Positions 1-12,149 of a stretch of 64,000 nt of DNA are shown piece by piece (positions within the stretch are counted from its first letter, which is position 1; each line of letters opens with the position of its first letter). Both the position numbers and the translations under genes were made by a program. The notes under the pieces were generated by a model, which had not been told where the DNA came from, ran no database searches, and saw only the letters and a list, made by a program, of their open reading frames with translations. Source of the stretch: Manis javanica. Lineage: Eukaryota; Chordata; Mammalia; Pholidota; Manidae. Location of the stretch: contig NC_133167.1 in assembly GCF_040802235.1 (NCBI RefSeq), positions 41,662,001 to 41,726,000 on the forward strand, in the 5' to 3' direction.

Positions 1-1224
1 GTACCTTCCTGACACTCTGCCTCAGTGGTGGCACAAAGCAGTATATCATTCACATTTGGATGATTTCCACTTCCCATGAATTAAAGGAAGGTAGGTCTTT
101 AGTTAAGACTTGCCCAAATAGATGTGGGCTATCTCTAAATCCTTGGGGCAAGACTGTCCAGGTTAATTGGGCTGAGGGATTTATAGCATCTTCAAAAGCA
201 AAGAGAAATTGAGACTCAGGTGCAAATGGATACAAAGGAAAGCATCTTTTAGGCCTAGCACAGTAAACCATGCTGTTCCCTCAGGAACCTGGATAATAGA
301 GTGTAGGGATTAGGTACTATAGGATGTAGGGACACAACTGCTTCATTAATGGCTCGTAGGGCTTGTACAAGGCACCAGCTTCCATCTGGCTTTTGTACTC
401 CTAATATGGGAGTATTGCAAGGGCTGTTACAGGCAATTAAGAGACCTTGAGCCTTTAAGTTAGTAATAATTGGCTTTAAACCTTCAGGAGCTTCTGGTTT
501 TAAGGGACACTGCCTCTTATGAGGGAAGTAATTAGGGTCTTTAAGATGGACCTGTACTGGTTGGGCTGATTTTGCTTTTTCAATGATCCTATTAGTTGCC
601 CAGACTTCAGGATTAATGTCTACTTCCACTAGGGGAAGATTTTGCTTATCTTTTTCTACATTCATATGTACAGAGGCTTGTACTTTAGAGAGTATATCAT
701 GGCCTAGAAGCGGCGTCAAACTTTCTGGGATTACTAGGAAGGCATGTGAAAATAGCACTGAGTCCCATTCACAACTTAAAAGACTGAGTAAAATATTTGG
801 TTATTGACTTCCCAGATACGCCTCTAATAGTAGTTGACTGGGAGGAGGGAGGGCCAGGATTATGGAGGAGGACCAAATAGGCGGTTCCAGTATTGAGCAG
901 GAAATCGATGGTGTGGCCTCCTACAGAGAGAATCACCCTGGGCTCCTGTGGGGTTATGATGGTGACAGGAGCCAGCATGGGTAGCCCCGGGCCCCGTCAG
1001 TCTTGACCATACTGTTGCAAGTCCAGCCCCAGCTGCCTTCACCTCTGAGGGCAGTCCTCCTTCCAGTGGTCTCTTTGACAGAGTGCGCAGGGCATTGGCA
1101 GTTTGGAGCACCTACCCATAGGGCACTCTCACTTAAAATGCTCCTCTCTGCCACAGAGGAAACAAGCCACTTGGGGCCTGGTCCCTGGGACCGGTTTCCT
1201 TTTCAGGAGGAAAGGAACAAGAGG
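1..1224 (-). mobile_element. Endogenous retrovirus fragment (class I, gamma-like): gag nucleocapsid, protease, start of RT
   Basis: Read on the minus strand, this is the end of gag followed by protease and the first part of reverse transcriptase; the rest of pol lies beyond the left edge. Nucleocapsid (about 1,000-1,220) shows two zinc knuckles, C-x2-C-x4-H-x4-C then C-x2-C-x3-H-x4-C. Protease (about 770-980) has the active-site triplet changed from DTG to NTG. RT follows (about 255-758 and 50-271) with a recognisable LPQGF motif, and the catalytic aspartate motif near 45-56 reads NVND instead of YxDD. Several stops and frameshifts break the frames, so no protein can be made. The two-knuckle nucleocapsid separates it from the provirus at 20-26.7 kb, which keeps at most one. 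Neither LTR is in view. Family assignment beyond class I is not secure. Confidence 0.88.
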
Positions 1225-1227
1225 AAA

Positions 1228-1485
1228 CGACCACATTTGTTGAGCATGTGCTGTGGGTCATACTGCATTGGATGTTATCATAGGCATCATGTCATAAGCC
1301 TCAAAATACTTCTGAGGGGTGGGTTTTGGTATGCCTTTTTATAGATTATCAAACTGAGTCTCTAGGATTTTCACCAATTTGCTCAGATTCAAACGACTAC
1401 CAAGTGGCTGAGCTGAAATTGAGGCCCCAGCTGATTTCAAAATCAGTTTATCTCTTTCCATTTAACTATACTAGACTCTCGTATA
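1228..1485 (+). repeat. MIR SINE relic
   Basis: The stretch follows the MIR layout: a 'ttgagcatgtgctgtg' head, a 'cataagcctcaaaatac' middle, then 'agattatcaaactgag' and 'accaagtggctgagctgaaattgag' of the core and tail. It is heavily diverged. It abuts the retroviral fragment, so the retroviral boundary may lie inside or at the edge of the MIR. Confidence 0.65.
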
Positions 1486-2739
1486 AGGGCAATTCCAGAA
1501 GTCAACCAAACAATGACTGAAAATACTCAATTTCAGCTTAACTCATAATACATCATCTAAAGTGAGACCTGGGACACTGTTTACTATAGCAGTTTATTCT
1601 CATCTAACTGCTGAGATTAGAAGAGCAATTATATTTGCTACTAATCCCATAATTCAAGCAAATCTTTACCAAGTAACTCAAGGATGTTTTTCTCGGTCAT
1701 ACTCCCCAATTTTGCCTGAATAGTTATCAAATATGGAATTTACATCAGATTAGTTATGCCATGTGTGATATTATATACCATATTATGGCCCAACGTTATT
1801 GAAATAGCTCATGTGAAGCTATTTATTATAGTAGGGAAAATACCTGAATATGGGAAAGCAGATTCAAGGTAGGCATGTTACCCTAGAATTGACATGTTTC
1901 TTCTCAGTTCTTTTGTTGTTGGGAAAGAATTCTTGATTAAATTATCAGAGTTTAGTAATGATCTATTTCACAAATACCTTGTGAATGCCAAGTTCTTTCT
2001 GCCTTGGACCTTTTCATTTGCTGTCACCGGTACATGAAACCCTCTCTACTGCTCTGTTATATGGTTGGCTTCTTCAGCTTTCAATTTAAATGTCAGCTCC
2101 TTGGAGAGAAGGCATCTGTTGTTTTGCACTCCACATCCATCCATCCATCCTTTTGGTAAGAGAGTGACCCAATTTTACTATAGAGTTCCACTCTTGCCCC
2201 AGTTTAAAGCTTGTGGTTTAGGTGGGATGGACCCCATGTTCAGCTCCAGGCACGGTCCCAATTGGCTTGAGCCAATAAGCCTATTCCATTACCCTGGCCA
2301 CAGTGGTTCATTCAGGGATGGGCTTGTAAGCCAAGATGTGACAGGACATTTATTAGGGCTTCTGGGAAAGGAAAGTTCCTTTCTATTCATTAAGAGCTTT
2401 TAGAAGAGACCTCCCTCTTTCCCTGGCTTATTGGATAGCAGTTATGCTCATGAATGAGAATATATGTGTGATGGATGGTGTGGTGGTGGTGATGAGTGTG
2501 AAGAGACTGTGTGGAGCCTATTGATGAGTTCATCAGTGAGGAAAGCAGAGGAGGGAGATGGGCTGAAGATCTGAAATGGCTTTGAGCTGCTAGACCAAAC
2601 CCTGCGGGTGATTAGATGTATCCTCAGACAAATCAACACATTCTTTTTATTGTTTAAGTTGGTTTGTTTTTGCCATTGGTATTTATAACATAAAGAGTTC
2701 TAATCAATACAGCTATTTAGAGAGGATTTTCCTGATGAA
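1486..2739. other. No gene seen; short (CATC)n tract
   Basis: Single-copy looking AT-rich DNA. A small CATC microsatellite lies at 2,135-2,150. Open frames here are short and show no family motif. Confidence 0.6.
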
Positions 2740-2990
2740 CCTATCTAAAGTGGTTCTCTCCCTACACTCCTTAACATGAACCCTTTTTATTTCCTCATGT
2801 TACTTACCACGATCTCTAATTATATTTTTAATAATCTTGCATACTTGTTAATTGTCTATCTCAGCTATGAGGCTGCAAAGTCTTCAGGGCTGACAACTTG
2901 TGTATCTAGTTCACTATCACCAGTGCCTAGAGCAGTGTCTGAAAAGATGGAAATAGCATTTATTGGATGAATTGATTAGGAACTTTCCCG
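2740..2990 (+). repeat. L2 LINE 3' end relic
   Basis: The order 'tgaggctgcaaagtcttcagggctgacaac', 'cagtgcctagagcagtgtctg', 'tagcatttattggatgaattga' matches the 3' end of L2 in sense orientation, ending in the TGAAT-type tail. Diverged and without coding content. Confidence 0.65.
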
Positions 2991-3730
2991 TAGATCCAAA
3001 CATGCATTTTCCCTAGTCCCCTGCTCTATGCCGCCTTGTGAAAGCAAGAAGATAAATAATTACAGTGATACCACATGTTTCTACCAGTATGAATTCTGAC
3101 AGTCCTTTTCCAAACAAAATGGAATAATTTTCCTGGGAGTCAGCTTTTAACATGAAATTTTGTTATTTTACTTAACCGCAGTTAGACTTCCTGAAGTTTT
3201 ATAGTTGGTTCTCAGACAAAGAACTTGCACAATCTGCTTTTAATTTTGAAAGGGCGCTCCAAAAGACACATGCCTGAAAACATACTGAAACAGAGCTTAG
3301 TGTTAAATGAGCATAAAAGTTTTTCCAAAACTGTGACCCAGAAGGTTAGAAATTAATTATTTAGTCCTTTTGGCAACAACAGCAAAACAAAACAACAAAA
3401 AGCTTCATGTTGTGAATAGTTGCAGATAATGACAGAAGGAAATGAGATATGAACAGAGCAAAAATGATGAATAATTCTCAAACAATGGACTTCTAATCCT
3501 GTCAGTTATATCTGAGTCATTGCTTTACCTGTGATAATAGCGATTAATAGCAAAGGATTCTGTTTTCTGTCTTTTCCTTTTCATATTCTAAAATATAAAC
3601 CATTCTCAAATGGGGTAAGATAATTTTTTAAATGTGTTTTGTCAATATTTTCACAAAGTGGTTTTCAATTTTAGGGGGAACAACACAATTTTACTGATTT
3701 TTCTAATCAGAATCTCAACCTCTGGATATT
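2991..3730. other. No feature seen
   Basis: AT-rich sequence with no frame, repeat family or RNA gene I can support. Confidence 0.5.
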
Positions 3731-3880
3731 AAATAATGCTCATCCATTTAATCAAAAAAATTTACTGAGCAGCTACTATATGCTAAGCACACTGTTAGAT
3801 TTATATTTGCGAAAGATGACAAGATCCCAGCTCTTAAGGTGCCTGTAACTTAGTTACAGAGTATGGTAAACATTCTTAGC
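3731..3880 (-). repeat. L2 LINE 3' end relic, antisense
   Basis: 'tttactgagcagctactatatgctaagcacactgttag' followed by 'aagatcccagctcttaagg' is the reverse complement pattern of the L2 3' end (a size-of-stock wording common to L2 copies). Diverged. Confidence 0.55.
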
Positions 3881-6100
3881 ACATGATTTATATTTTAAAT
3901 GTATTGATGACAGGAAACTTAAAAGATGAATTATTAAAGTCGGCCACAATGTATACCTTTAACGGTCTGTTACTGATGTGTTATAGGACCATCTGAGAAA
4001 TCTAGTTAACATAAAATTCTAGGACAACAATAATATAAAGGAATTCTAGAGGTCATCTCATCCATTCTCTGGGTCAAATAGTAGCAGAGGAAAAAAGTCC
4101 ATTCCTTTTTTATGTCCTGAGAAATATGATTTCCTAAAAATGAGGGTACTTTCATTCTAGGATGATAAAATTACTATGGTACTTTTAAAATAGATATTGT
4201 TGGAGTTGTGCTGCTTATCTTGAATTACTGGATTTAAATTAAGAGCGAAAAAAATTGATTTTTAGGAATTTCAAAAACTAAAGAGATAAGAAAGAAAATT
4301 GCCTTCTACTTCCAGAAAGGAATGGAAGCCTAAAAATAGTAAGTTAATAGGCTGTAAAATTTGTGTGGCATCAGACAATGCAATTTTAATAAATGCAATT
4401 TATTAAAACATTTTAATAAATGCAATTTAGTATGCATCCATATAAGCCTTTTGGTGTCTTACTCATGAAGTACCCGCCATGACTTGCCATCATTGCAAAT
4501 GTTAATTATGGTTTTCCTGCAGAACACCTGACATAAGAACTCCTTGTGTAGAGGAAGGCCTCCGCTCTCTCGTCCCCTGCCACAGGACAGAGACCTCTTC
4601 TACCTGAGACACTCTCCCAGCCTGAGGCCTCCTCTTGCCACTGCTCCCTCATCCCCTGAGTCCTTGGTCCCTGCTAACATCCTCTTGTCAAGAAAAACTA
4701 TCCAGAGCTTGGAAATAAATCTGAGAGACTCCATCACGTCTCCTCTTCACCATGCGGGGCCGGGTATAGCAAGGCCCTGACAGCACAGGGATTCCTCATT
4801 TTCTTGGAGGCATGCACCTGTAATTGAGGCTCGCTATTCTCCCTATTGATTAAAAGCTCAGACTCTGGGAAGTTACATTTTAATTTATAGATTTGTTTCC
4901 CATACAGATGCAAATTATTTCTGTCTGGTATAAAAAGCACCAGAAATTATGGTGATTATGGTTTCATTTTCCTGCAAGACATTCATTAGTTTAATATCTA
5001 ACCAGGAATCATATTTTAACATGCTTTTTCAAAATGCCTATAAATACCCATTTTCTCAAAATGCTCTGTGCACCAGTTTTACCATTCTCCTGGTTTTCTC
5101 AATAATTAATGGGTTGAATAAAATCTGCGGTACATATTTGTTTCTTATTTGTATGAGTCAATTTTTAACCTTTTGAAAACTCTATATTCCCTTTGGAAGC
5201 TTCTATTACTCTTTTCAGTGATGCACAGAATCAGGTCCTGCTCCCCCCTCCTCTTTTTTTTTTTGCATAGTTTCTCAATACATCAATATGGAATTAATGG
5301 ACCAGTCTCCAGGAGCTTCATGTGGACCATATGCTCCTCTTTGTTTTTCTCAATACTTACATGGGTTTGAAAGGGAAGGACTTAGACTTAAGGTCAGGCT
5401 TAAGAATCCTTAGGGAGCTTGGGCTAAAGAATATTGGTAATGTTACTTCTAGTGCATTGTGAGTGAAACTGGCTTCTTTTGGGGGCTAGCTAGAGGACAC
5501 ATATTTTGGTACCTGTGGCAAAATGTGAACAGATTCCAACCAACTTGTATAAAAGAACATTTTGAATATAACTAGATGGTAAAATGGTGGACATCTGTCC
5601 TCTTTGCCTGCCTAGCATGTTGCCATCTAGTAACAGTAACCCTAATTTTACTTACCCCTTGGGGTCTAAGTAGGAATTTCAATTAGAATATATTGTACCA
5701 TTACTTCCTAGGCGAGGGATGCACACACGACCCCAGCCAGGACAATAGGTGCTCTGGAATTTGAATCTTAAATGAGGAACACACCGTCTGAAATAATGAC
5801 TGTGGTTCATTCATCCCAAGGACAAGGCCCTGAAGAGACTGCCAGCTGGTTCCTGACACTAAATCTCTAGCTGCCTGGATCCTGTTCTTAATGAGACCTG
5901 GTTCCTCAGCTTTTCCTTCTGTGAGCTATCCCATAACTTCCAATCAGTTTCTTTTACTGGCTTCTGTTAGCCAGAGTGGATTTATAGTGTTTGCACCCTG
6001 AGACCACTAATTGATAGATTTTGTGATTATGTATGTCTCATAGAAACTGAAACAAATATTCTATTGTTTTTCCATTACCTTTTAAAACTAAGAATAGTAA
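3881..6100. other. No gene seen; GC-richer island and a 20-bp direct repeat
   Basis: Contains a 20-bp direct repeat (4,383-4,402 and 4,410-4,429) and a locally GC-richer block at about 4,530-4,830. That block could be part of an old LTR or other repeat, but I cannot assign it. Short open frames there lack recognisable domains. Confidence 0.5.
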
Positions 6101-6104
6101 TTGT

Positions 6105-6390
6105 TTTAACAAATAAATAATATTTATTAAGTGCCTGCCACTGCTCTTTATTAGCCTCATTGTTATGTTTTACGAAAAAATTCTTTACAAATTGAAGTTG
6201 CTTCCCACTAAGTCATGAAAATGCAGAAAATACAAAATTTTAGATGATTTCATACTATTAAGCCTCACAGTAATCCTATGACATGAAGAAAGTGAGGGTC
6301 AGAGAGGTAAAGGAACTTGATGTAGTTTATTCACTACTGAGTCACGGCGCTGAACCCAGGCAGTCTGGTGCCAGTTATCACATTTCTCCT
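6105..6390 (+). repeat. MIR SINE relic
   Basis: 'atttattaagtgcctgccactgctc' at the head and 'agcctcacagtaatcctatgacatgaagaaagtgagggtcagagaggtaaag', ending with 'ctgaacccaggcagtctgg', follow MIR closely in the core and tail; roughly 60 bp in the middle are poorly matching. Confidence 0.7.
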
Positions 6391-6985
6391 TGAGACTAAA
6401 AACTCCCTGTGAATTGATGGAAAAAGCCACCTTGCACTTGACTTCCTGCTGCGAATGCCTTTTATTCTCAGGATAATCTTTGCATTTCACATCTAACACA
6501 ATCCAACAACTAGTTTGAAGTTTTATGTTTGTTAAATCATGGGCATAAAGAACATTCTGTGCTTTCTAGACACTAAGTGGCTCCATGGTGGACCAAAGGT
6601 AGGATTTCAGTAGCCCAGGATGCCTCTGGGCTTCTGGAAGGAGTGGCTTTCTCAGGTTTTCTACACCAGCTCTGTGTAAGGGATCACATGGTCAGCAACA
6701 ACTCTGGACTCCTCCCTTTGGTGTGATGGGGGAATCTGAATCAATGTTATGTACAGACAGCACTCTAGACTACAAATTTGGAATTAATCTTCAGTTTTCT
6801 GTTCTTTTGCCAAATCTGGATTCTCTGTCTTCTTTATATCTCTATTCTACCTCCACTAGGTCTGTGCCATTGAGGACTCAACAACTGAATTTAGAGCTGA
6901 TTTGAGGGGATGATTGCAGGAGACACCATGCTATGTCAGCATTTCCTTTCCTTACTTGAGTACTTATCATGATCGTTAGGGTGAA
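6391..6985. other. No feature seen
   Basis: No supported gene or repeat family. Confidence 0.45.
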
Positions 6986-6989
6986 TCTG

Positions 6990-7135
6990 TCTGTAGAATC
7001 ACTAAGGAACCCTTTGCAAACATGCAGATTCCAGCCTACTCTAGATCTCTTAGGGTGGGATCTAGGAATCTGATTCTGATGTCATATTTGGGACCCATTG
7101 GTACAAAAAAGAAATTCTGAGAATAGCTGGTCCTT
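6990..7135 (+). repeat. MER5-like non-autonomous hAT DNA transposon relic
   Basis: The order 'agaatcactaaggaaccc', 'catgcagattccagcc', 'ggtgggatctaggaatctgattctgatg' resembles the MER5/MER20 group of hAT-Charlie relics. No terminal inverted repeats or 8-bp duplications can be confirmed by eye. Confidence 0.45.
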
Positions 7136-7139
7136 TGAC

Positions 7140-7290
7140 CCAAGCACACTCCTCAGCTTCTCCAGGCCCTGATTTCCCAATCTGTAGAATGAGGAGACCA
7201 GGCCAGCTCTGCCCACTTCCCAGGTTGTCATGAGGCTGATGCTGTGAAAACATTATGCCAAGATGTGTTACTATCATTAATTTTAAGAAA
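7140..7290 (-). repeat. MIR SINE relic, antisense
   Basis: 'tttcccaatctgtagaatgaggagac' then 'ttgtcatgaggctgatgctgtgaaaac' is the MIR core read on the opposite strand. Confidence 0.6.
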
Positions 7291-8228
7291 AGGCAATTTA
7301 TAATAGGTGTTTTTATTCTGCCAGGAAAATGGAGTTTACAAAGTACAAATGTCACAAATGTACAAAAAGCTTTCAAATGCAGATTGTACGGGACATGTTT
7401 ACACAGACTCATTGCGTTGGTAGACCCGATCTAAACCTAATTAAAGAAGTCAGTCTTTAGAGTAGTACAGGGTATTTTCTGTCTGCAGGCCTCCACCATA
7501 GCCCTATATCTGCACAATAAGGCCTAAAGTTCTTTTGAGAAAGGAAAAGCCTTTTATTCCATAATTAAAGGTAAGACTCTTATCTCCAAAACACACTTCA
7601 TGACATTCACAAATTTACTTAAACTGACTCCACAGTGACATTGACTGAAACCTTCCTCCAAGGTCCCTTCTTGAGAGTGGCTTGGAGAGGGCTGAGTGGT
7701 GTGCCGGAAACAGATGCCCACCTCCCAGCAGCTGGGCAGCAGGGAGGGGCTGCTGGCCTGTGGGTTGCAAAGACCTGAAACGCTAGGGAAATATGTACAC
7801 TTTAAACACTTTTCTGGGGCAGGTCCTGGTTTGATACCTTATTTAATTTCTTAGTGAAATAAAGCAGCCTTGTCTTTGTCTCATGAGATCTGCCTGTCTT
7901 TTCTGGTGAAAGTTAAAACATCCTTGAGATTTTGCTTGAGGACATAAGCATTGATAAGTTCTTATTTTGTAATTGGCTCATATGTGAGGAGGGGGTGTGT
8001 GAAGAAAAGTGGGGTGGGAATCTAATTTCTAACTCAGCCTAGAAGTTGTGAACTTGGTATCTGTTGGTTGGCTGATTTAACTGAGTCTTGTTCATACTGT
8101 AATTATCTGAATCCCCAGTGACGCATAACATTTTTTGTAGAGTTGTTCTTTCAAGATAGCTATGTGTTCCCAGGGAAGAAAAGACTACATAAAAAAGTTT
8201 ACCACCAATTCTGCCATTTCCCTTTTAG
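7291..8228. other. No feature seen
   Basis: No recognisable repeat or coding region; the last 20 bases form a good pyrimidine tract with AG at 8,227-8,228 (see the exon candidate that follows). Confidence 0.45.
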
Positions 8229-8515
8229 ATATTATGTACATTCTGTTCAAGGTCATGGATATTGTGGGATTTGAGACAGCAAACAATCTTGACGTTTCTG
8301 GTCAACGCTTGCAAAATGGCAATGAAGGGAGTTAGAGAAGAATCACAGAAAGCAAAGCTAAGGCTGGTAGAGAGCAAAGAGGAGATGCGGCCTTGCCTGC
8401 TTCCGCCTTCTGCCAACTCGGGACTCTCGCTATCTAACACCTCCAGTGACATGTCCCAGATATCAGCTTCAGTCCTAAAGGCTGCAGACTCACACTGCTC
8501 ATAAACAAACACACC
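8229..8515 (-). other. Weak exon candidate, open on both strands
   Basis: On the minus strand an open frame of 104 codons (8,539 down to 8,225) crosses a block that is GC-richer than its flanks. A splice-acceptor-like tract, ctgttttcatttcag, ends just before position 8,515 on the minus strand, leaving about 95 open codons with an acidic stretch (EADIWDMSLEVLDSESPE). On the plus strand an acceptor-like tract ending in AG at 8,227-8,228 precedes an 80-plus-codon open frame to a stop at 8,504. No strong donor is visible on either strand: the plus candidate near 8,360 and the minus candidate inside the frame are both weak. I do not recognise the protein. Chance is a real possibility; it is listed because two acceptors bracket one open block. 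Confidence 0.2.
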
Positions 8516-8539
8516 CTGAAATGAAAACAGCTCAGTCAC

Positions 8540-9640
8540 TGACTGTAGTTTATTATTAAGGGAAAAAAATGTTTTGTCAGTTTCATCTTTCTTAGCTTAA
8601 TGGTACATGGATATTAGACAACAAATTTATGGTTTAGGGGTTCATTTGTTAGGAAGAAAGGAAGGAAGAGGGAAAGGAGCAAAATCAAGGAAAGGGGGAA
8701 GGGAAGAAAGGAAACTATTAGCAATACATTTTTTAAATTTTCTTTTGTCAAATTACCCTGACAATGTTTACAACAAGAGGTGAAATGTTATAGGATTGAT
8801 TTAATAGTCATTTTTTTTCCTAGATAGAGGTCAAAGAATTAGGCAAAACCCAACCCTTTTTCAGTTTTAATGGTTAGTAAGGGTTCCAGTATTAATATGT
8901 GAATCAATGCAACTTGAATGGCCAGCTGTGGCATCTGCAGACAAGTGTGCCCCCTGTCACCTCTTCTCTCCCAGGTACTCACTGGCTTCCAGCTTCCCTG
9001 CCAAGGTGGGCACATGAGAACAGCTGGGTGCTCTTATCAGTGAGAGAAAAAATACACAGCTTGAATTTCATTTTTCACTGACATGCTGTATTTGAGCTGG
9101 TATTCCACATTTCAAGTGGAAAAAGGCCTCCTAAATCAGGTCAGCTCTTCAGGGGTGCAGAGAGAGCAATTGAAAATGTACTTTTGGAAGGCTGTGAAAC
9201 ACAGTTCCCATTTTGTTATAAAAATCTCACATCTCTACAGTTCTATGACTAGCTCTTTCCTAATGAAAAATGCAATTTAGACTTATGCCTACTTCCTTTT
9301 TTTTTAGTTATCACATGCATTTTTATCATCTACATTCATGTATTATCTAGGATTCATGATGAGCTATTCCTCCCACAGTGCTGGTCCTCACTGCTGTTGC
9401 AAAGCGGCAACACCTGAAGCAGGTCCATCCGGTGTAACTGCAGGGGAGAGTCAATGAGTCCTTTCACATCACTTTCATCATCTCTGAACAACAACAACTA
9501 AACGTCCAATCTAAAAACAATGTGTTTGCTATGCACAGTTTCTAATTCCCCTATAGTGTGCCTCCTAACACCCTCTGACAGAGAGATTCCAGAGGCCCCT
9601 GCTGCCCTGCGGTATTTGATTGTCTGGGTGAAAAGATAGT
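8540..9640. other. No gene seen; GA-rich tract
   Basis: A purine-rich GGAA-type tract lies at about 8,652-8,715. Otherwise no supported feature. Confidence 0.5.
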
Positions 9641-9644
9641 TTTT

Positions 9645-9765
9645 TGAATTGCATAATAATAGCTATCTGTCAGAGAAACTAGGATTCGATGAGATTAGTA
9701 GGTAAAGCATGGCATAGTCTCTGACAGCAGTAAATGCTCATTGAAAGTGATAGTTCTCTAGGTTA
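9645..9765 (-). repeat. MIR SINE fragment, antisense
   Basis: 'gatgagattagtaggtaaagcatggcatagtctctgacagcagtaaatgctcattg' is the antisense 5' half of MIR. Confidence 0.5.
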
Positions 9766-11035
9766 GTTCACCTAGTTTCTCTGTAACTCAAATATCCACT
9801 AATAGATCAGGTTCTTGAATCCACTTGAATTAGTTATGTAGTCAAAAGGGTAGCAGATGAAATCCCAGATGGGAAAGGGGCCCATTCCCAATCAGAAATA
9901 ATCCTCCCATTGTGATGTTTAATGGGATTTAATCTCTAGGAATCATACATCTTTAAAAAATTATTAATGGATGTCTACAAAAGAAATTCAAGAAAATAAA
10001 GTCTGAATTCCTAAGAAGAATGCATTGATTATGACCTGGTGCCTGATTTATACAATGTGTTTTCCATCTATACATGTAGATTTTTTGCTTTTAACTGTTA
10101 TCTCTAGCAGTGCAAAGAGGGATCAGATTGGAACCCTGCAAGACAGCCAAATCACATCTTTGTTAAAGTGGTAGTTGCAGTTACTGGGATAAAGGAAATT
10201 CCTGCTTGAAGTGGATAGTTTGTTCTACGACCTAAATTTGTATCATGTGAGTTGAACCCTGGAATTTGTGTATGAAATTGCTTTTAAAGGGTAAGATATA
10301 CAGAGAATTGGTTGTACAGAGAATATACAGAGAAACCAGTTGTAACTGGTTTGTTTAAACTGAGCCTAGAGCAAGGCAGGCCATTGAGGGGGAGGGGCAG
10401 AAAGGCTAGAATAATTTCCCAGCAAGAGTCTCAGGCTATTTAAACCAGTTGAACATGCTTATGGGAGCAGGACACACCCTGGGGGAAACCGACTCCAGAA
10501 ATAATGACCTTACATAGCACGACAGTGTCATAACTTTGATCTTCTGATGCTGACCCATTTTTACAAAGCTTTAGATACACACAGCTATACATTGTGGAAG
10601 TTTGTATACAAAATAGAAATCAGAATATGGATTTTCATGTCAGGTTGCAGACTGTGAGTTTCAACAATTTAACATTTTACTTATTATGATATAGAGCACT
10701 GTTCAATCCTTTTATTGATGACTTCTACTGAAATAATGGGAGTATGGTAAAAGAGTTATGTTTCTCAAGAGTCTGTGGATAACTAGGGGTCTGAAGACAT
10801 TATTCTCAGGTCCTTGTATTTTGAAGTCTGTATATGTGTGTGTGTGTTTTCAATTCAATGATGATATTTAAATTATTGCTTACCCTTACATGAATAAGCT
10901 TTCTTTTTATTGTGGTAACTCATACCTGAAAGATACTTTCATAACTCATCTTAGATCAATGTGTTTTAAACCAGAGACTTGATATATTCTTGGTGATTCT
11001 TAGAAAAAGGATCTATTCTTTACTCAAGCTTGAGA
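9766..11035. other. No gene seen
   Basis: Contains a short internal repetition of 'atatacagagaa' (about 10,295-10,335) and a TG dinucleotide run near 10,833-10,848. No coding evidence. Confidence 0.45.
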
Positions 11036-11039
11036 AACA

Positions 11040-11205
11040 CTGTCATCTTGGATAAGTGAGTTAACTTTGAGCCCTCATTTCTTGATTTATAAAACAGGAT
11101 TTTAAACACCTCCTTCAGAAGGTTGCTATGGATTAAATGCAGACAATGTTTAAAAAGCACTTTGGACTTAGGTGCATAGTGAGTGTTAGTTTTCTTCTCT
11201 CTCTT
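11040..11205 (-). repeat. MIR SINE relic, antisense
   Basis: 'gataagtgagttaactttgagccctcatttcttgatttataaaacaggat' then 'ggttgctatggattaaatgcagacaatg' and 'gtgcatagtgagtgttag' follow MIR on the opposite strand. Confidence 0.65.
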
Positions 11206-12149
11206 GGTTCCTTTCCCTCATTCCCTGAGGATATACAGCAGTAGAAAACAGATACAAGCACTCCAATTGGAGATAAGTCAAGTAAAAAGAAGGTAGAATG
11301 GTTTTAATAAGTTGTCATATGTCAAGTTATTAGAAAGTTATAATTAGTTATGCTGCAACTCCACATTCATTGAGAAGGAATCTCATATCTGTGAGTAGAA
11401 TGTTATAAATAATCTAAGTGTACTGGAGTGCTTTATATTTTCCAGCCTTTTGCGATTATCTTTCATTAATATCCAAATAAAAGTTATTCAGACTCTCATT
11501 TGCTTGCCCACAAAAACTCATTTCCCTTCTGGGTATTTTTAAGAATTTTTTAGAGCCTTCCTTGTCCTGTTATTATTTGTTACTTTTTATTTAACTGCCC
11601 TCTCAGGTCTTGATTGTCACCGGCCATCTGGTCACCATACTCCATGTTGATCCTCCTCCCTCTTCTTCATAGGCCCCCAGATGAGGAGAGAGCCCTTTCC
11701 TTCAAGTTCTAAAGCAGTGTTAAGACAGCATATTCTAGATTGCAGTTGGCTAATAAGAGTTCAGGGACCTAAAGCTAATGGTCAGACTCTGTCCATGGGT
11801 GTCCCCCCTGCTCCATCAGGAGGTGTTTCCAGTGGGCTCTCTCTTCTTGGGCCCCTCTTGCTGCTGCCCTTTGGGTCCATACATTTACCCCTGGCTTCTT
11901 GTCCCCAACTCCCTGGGCCTCAATCGCCCATTACTCTACCCAAAAGCTCAGTGTTCACACAAGATAGAGCTATATAAAGGCCATTGTAATGTCTTTCCCC
12001 ACACCTTTAAAGCTGAAACACCCCCAATTAAATATCAGTTACAAAACTCTTGGTCCTCATTCTGTTAATGCCAATTAGCTGACGGATTTTAGTCACTATT
12101 TCTATATTATAATTTCATTGAATTTGGACTTGATTGGTAGAGTTGGTAA
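11206..12149. other. No gene seen; pyrimidine-rich, GC-richer block
   Basis: At 11,680-12,070 two overlapping plus-strand open frames of about 97 codons occur in C-rich sequence. Neither shows a domain, a splice context or a family resemblance, so I treat them as chance. Confidence 0.4.

Noticed and set aside
11681-12068. Overlapping plus-strand frames of about 97 codons
   Set aside because: C-rich composition makes stops rare in both frames; no family resemblance.
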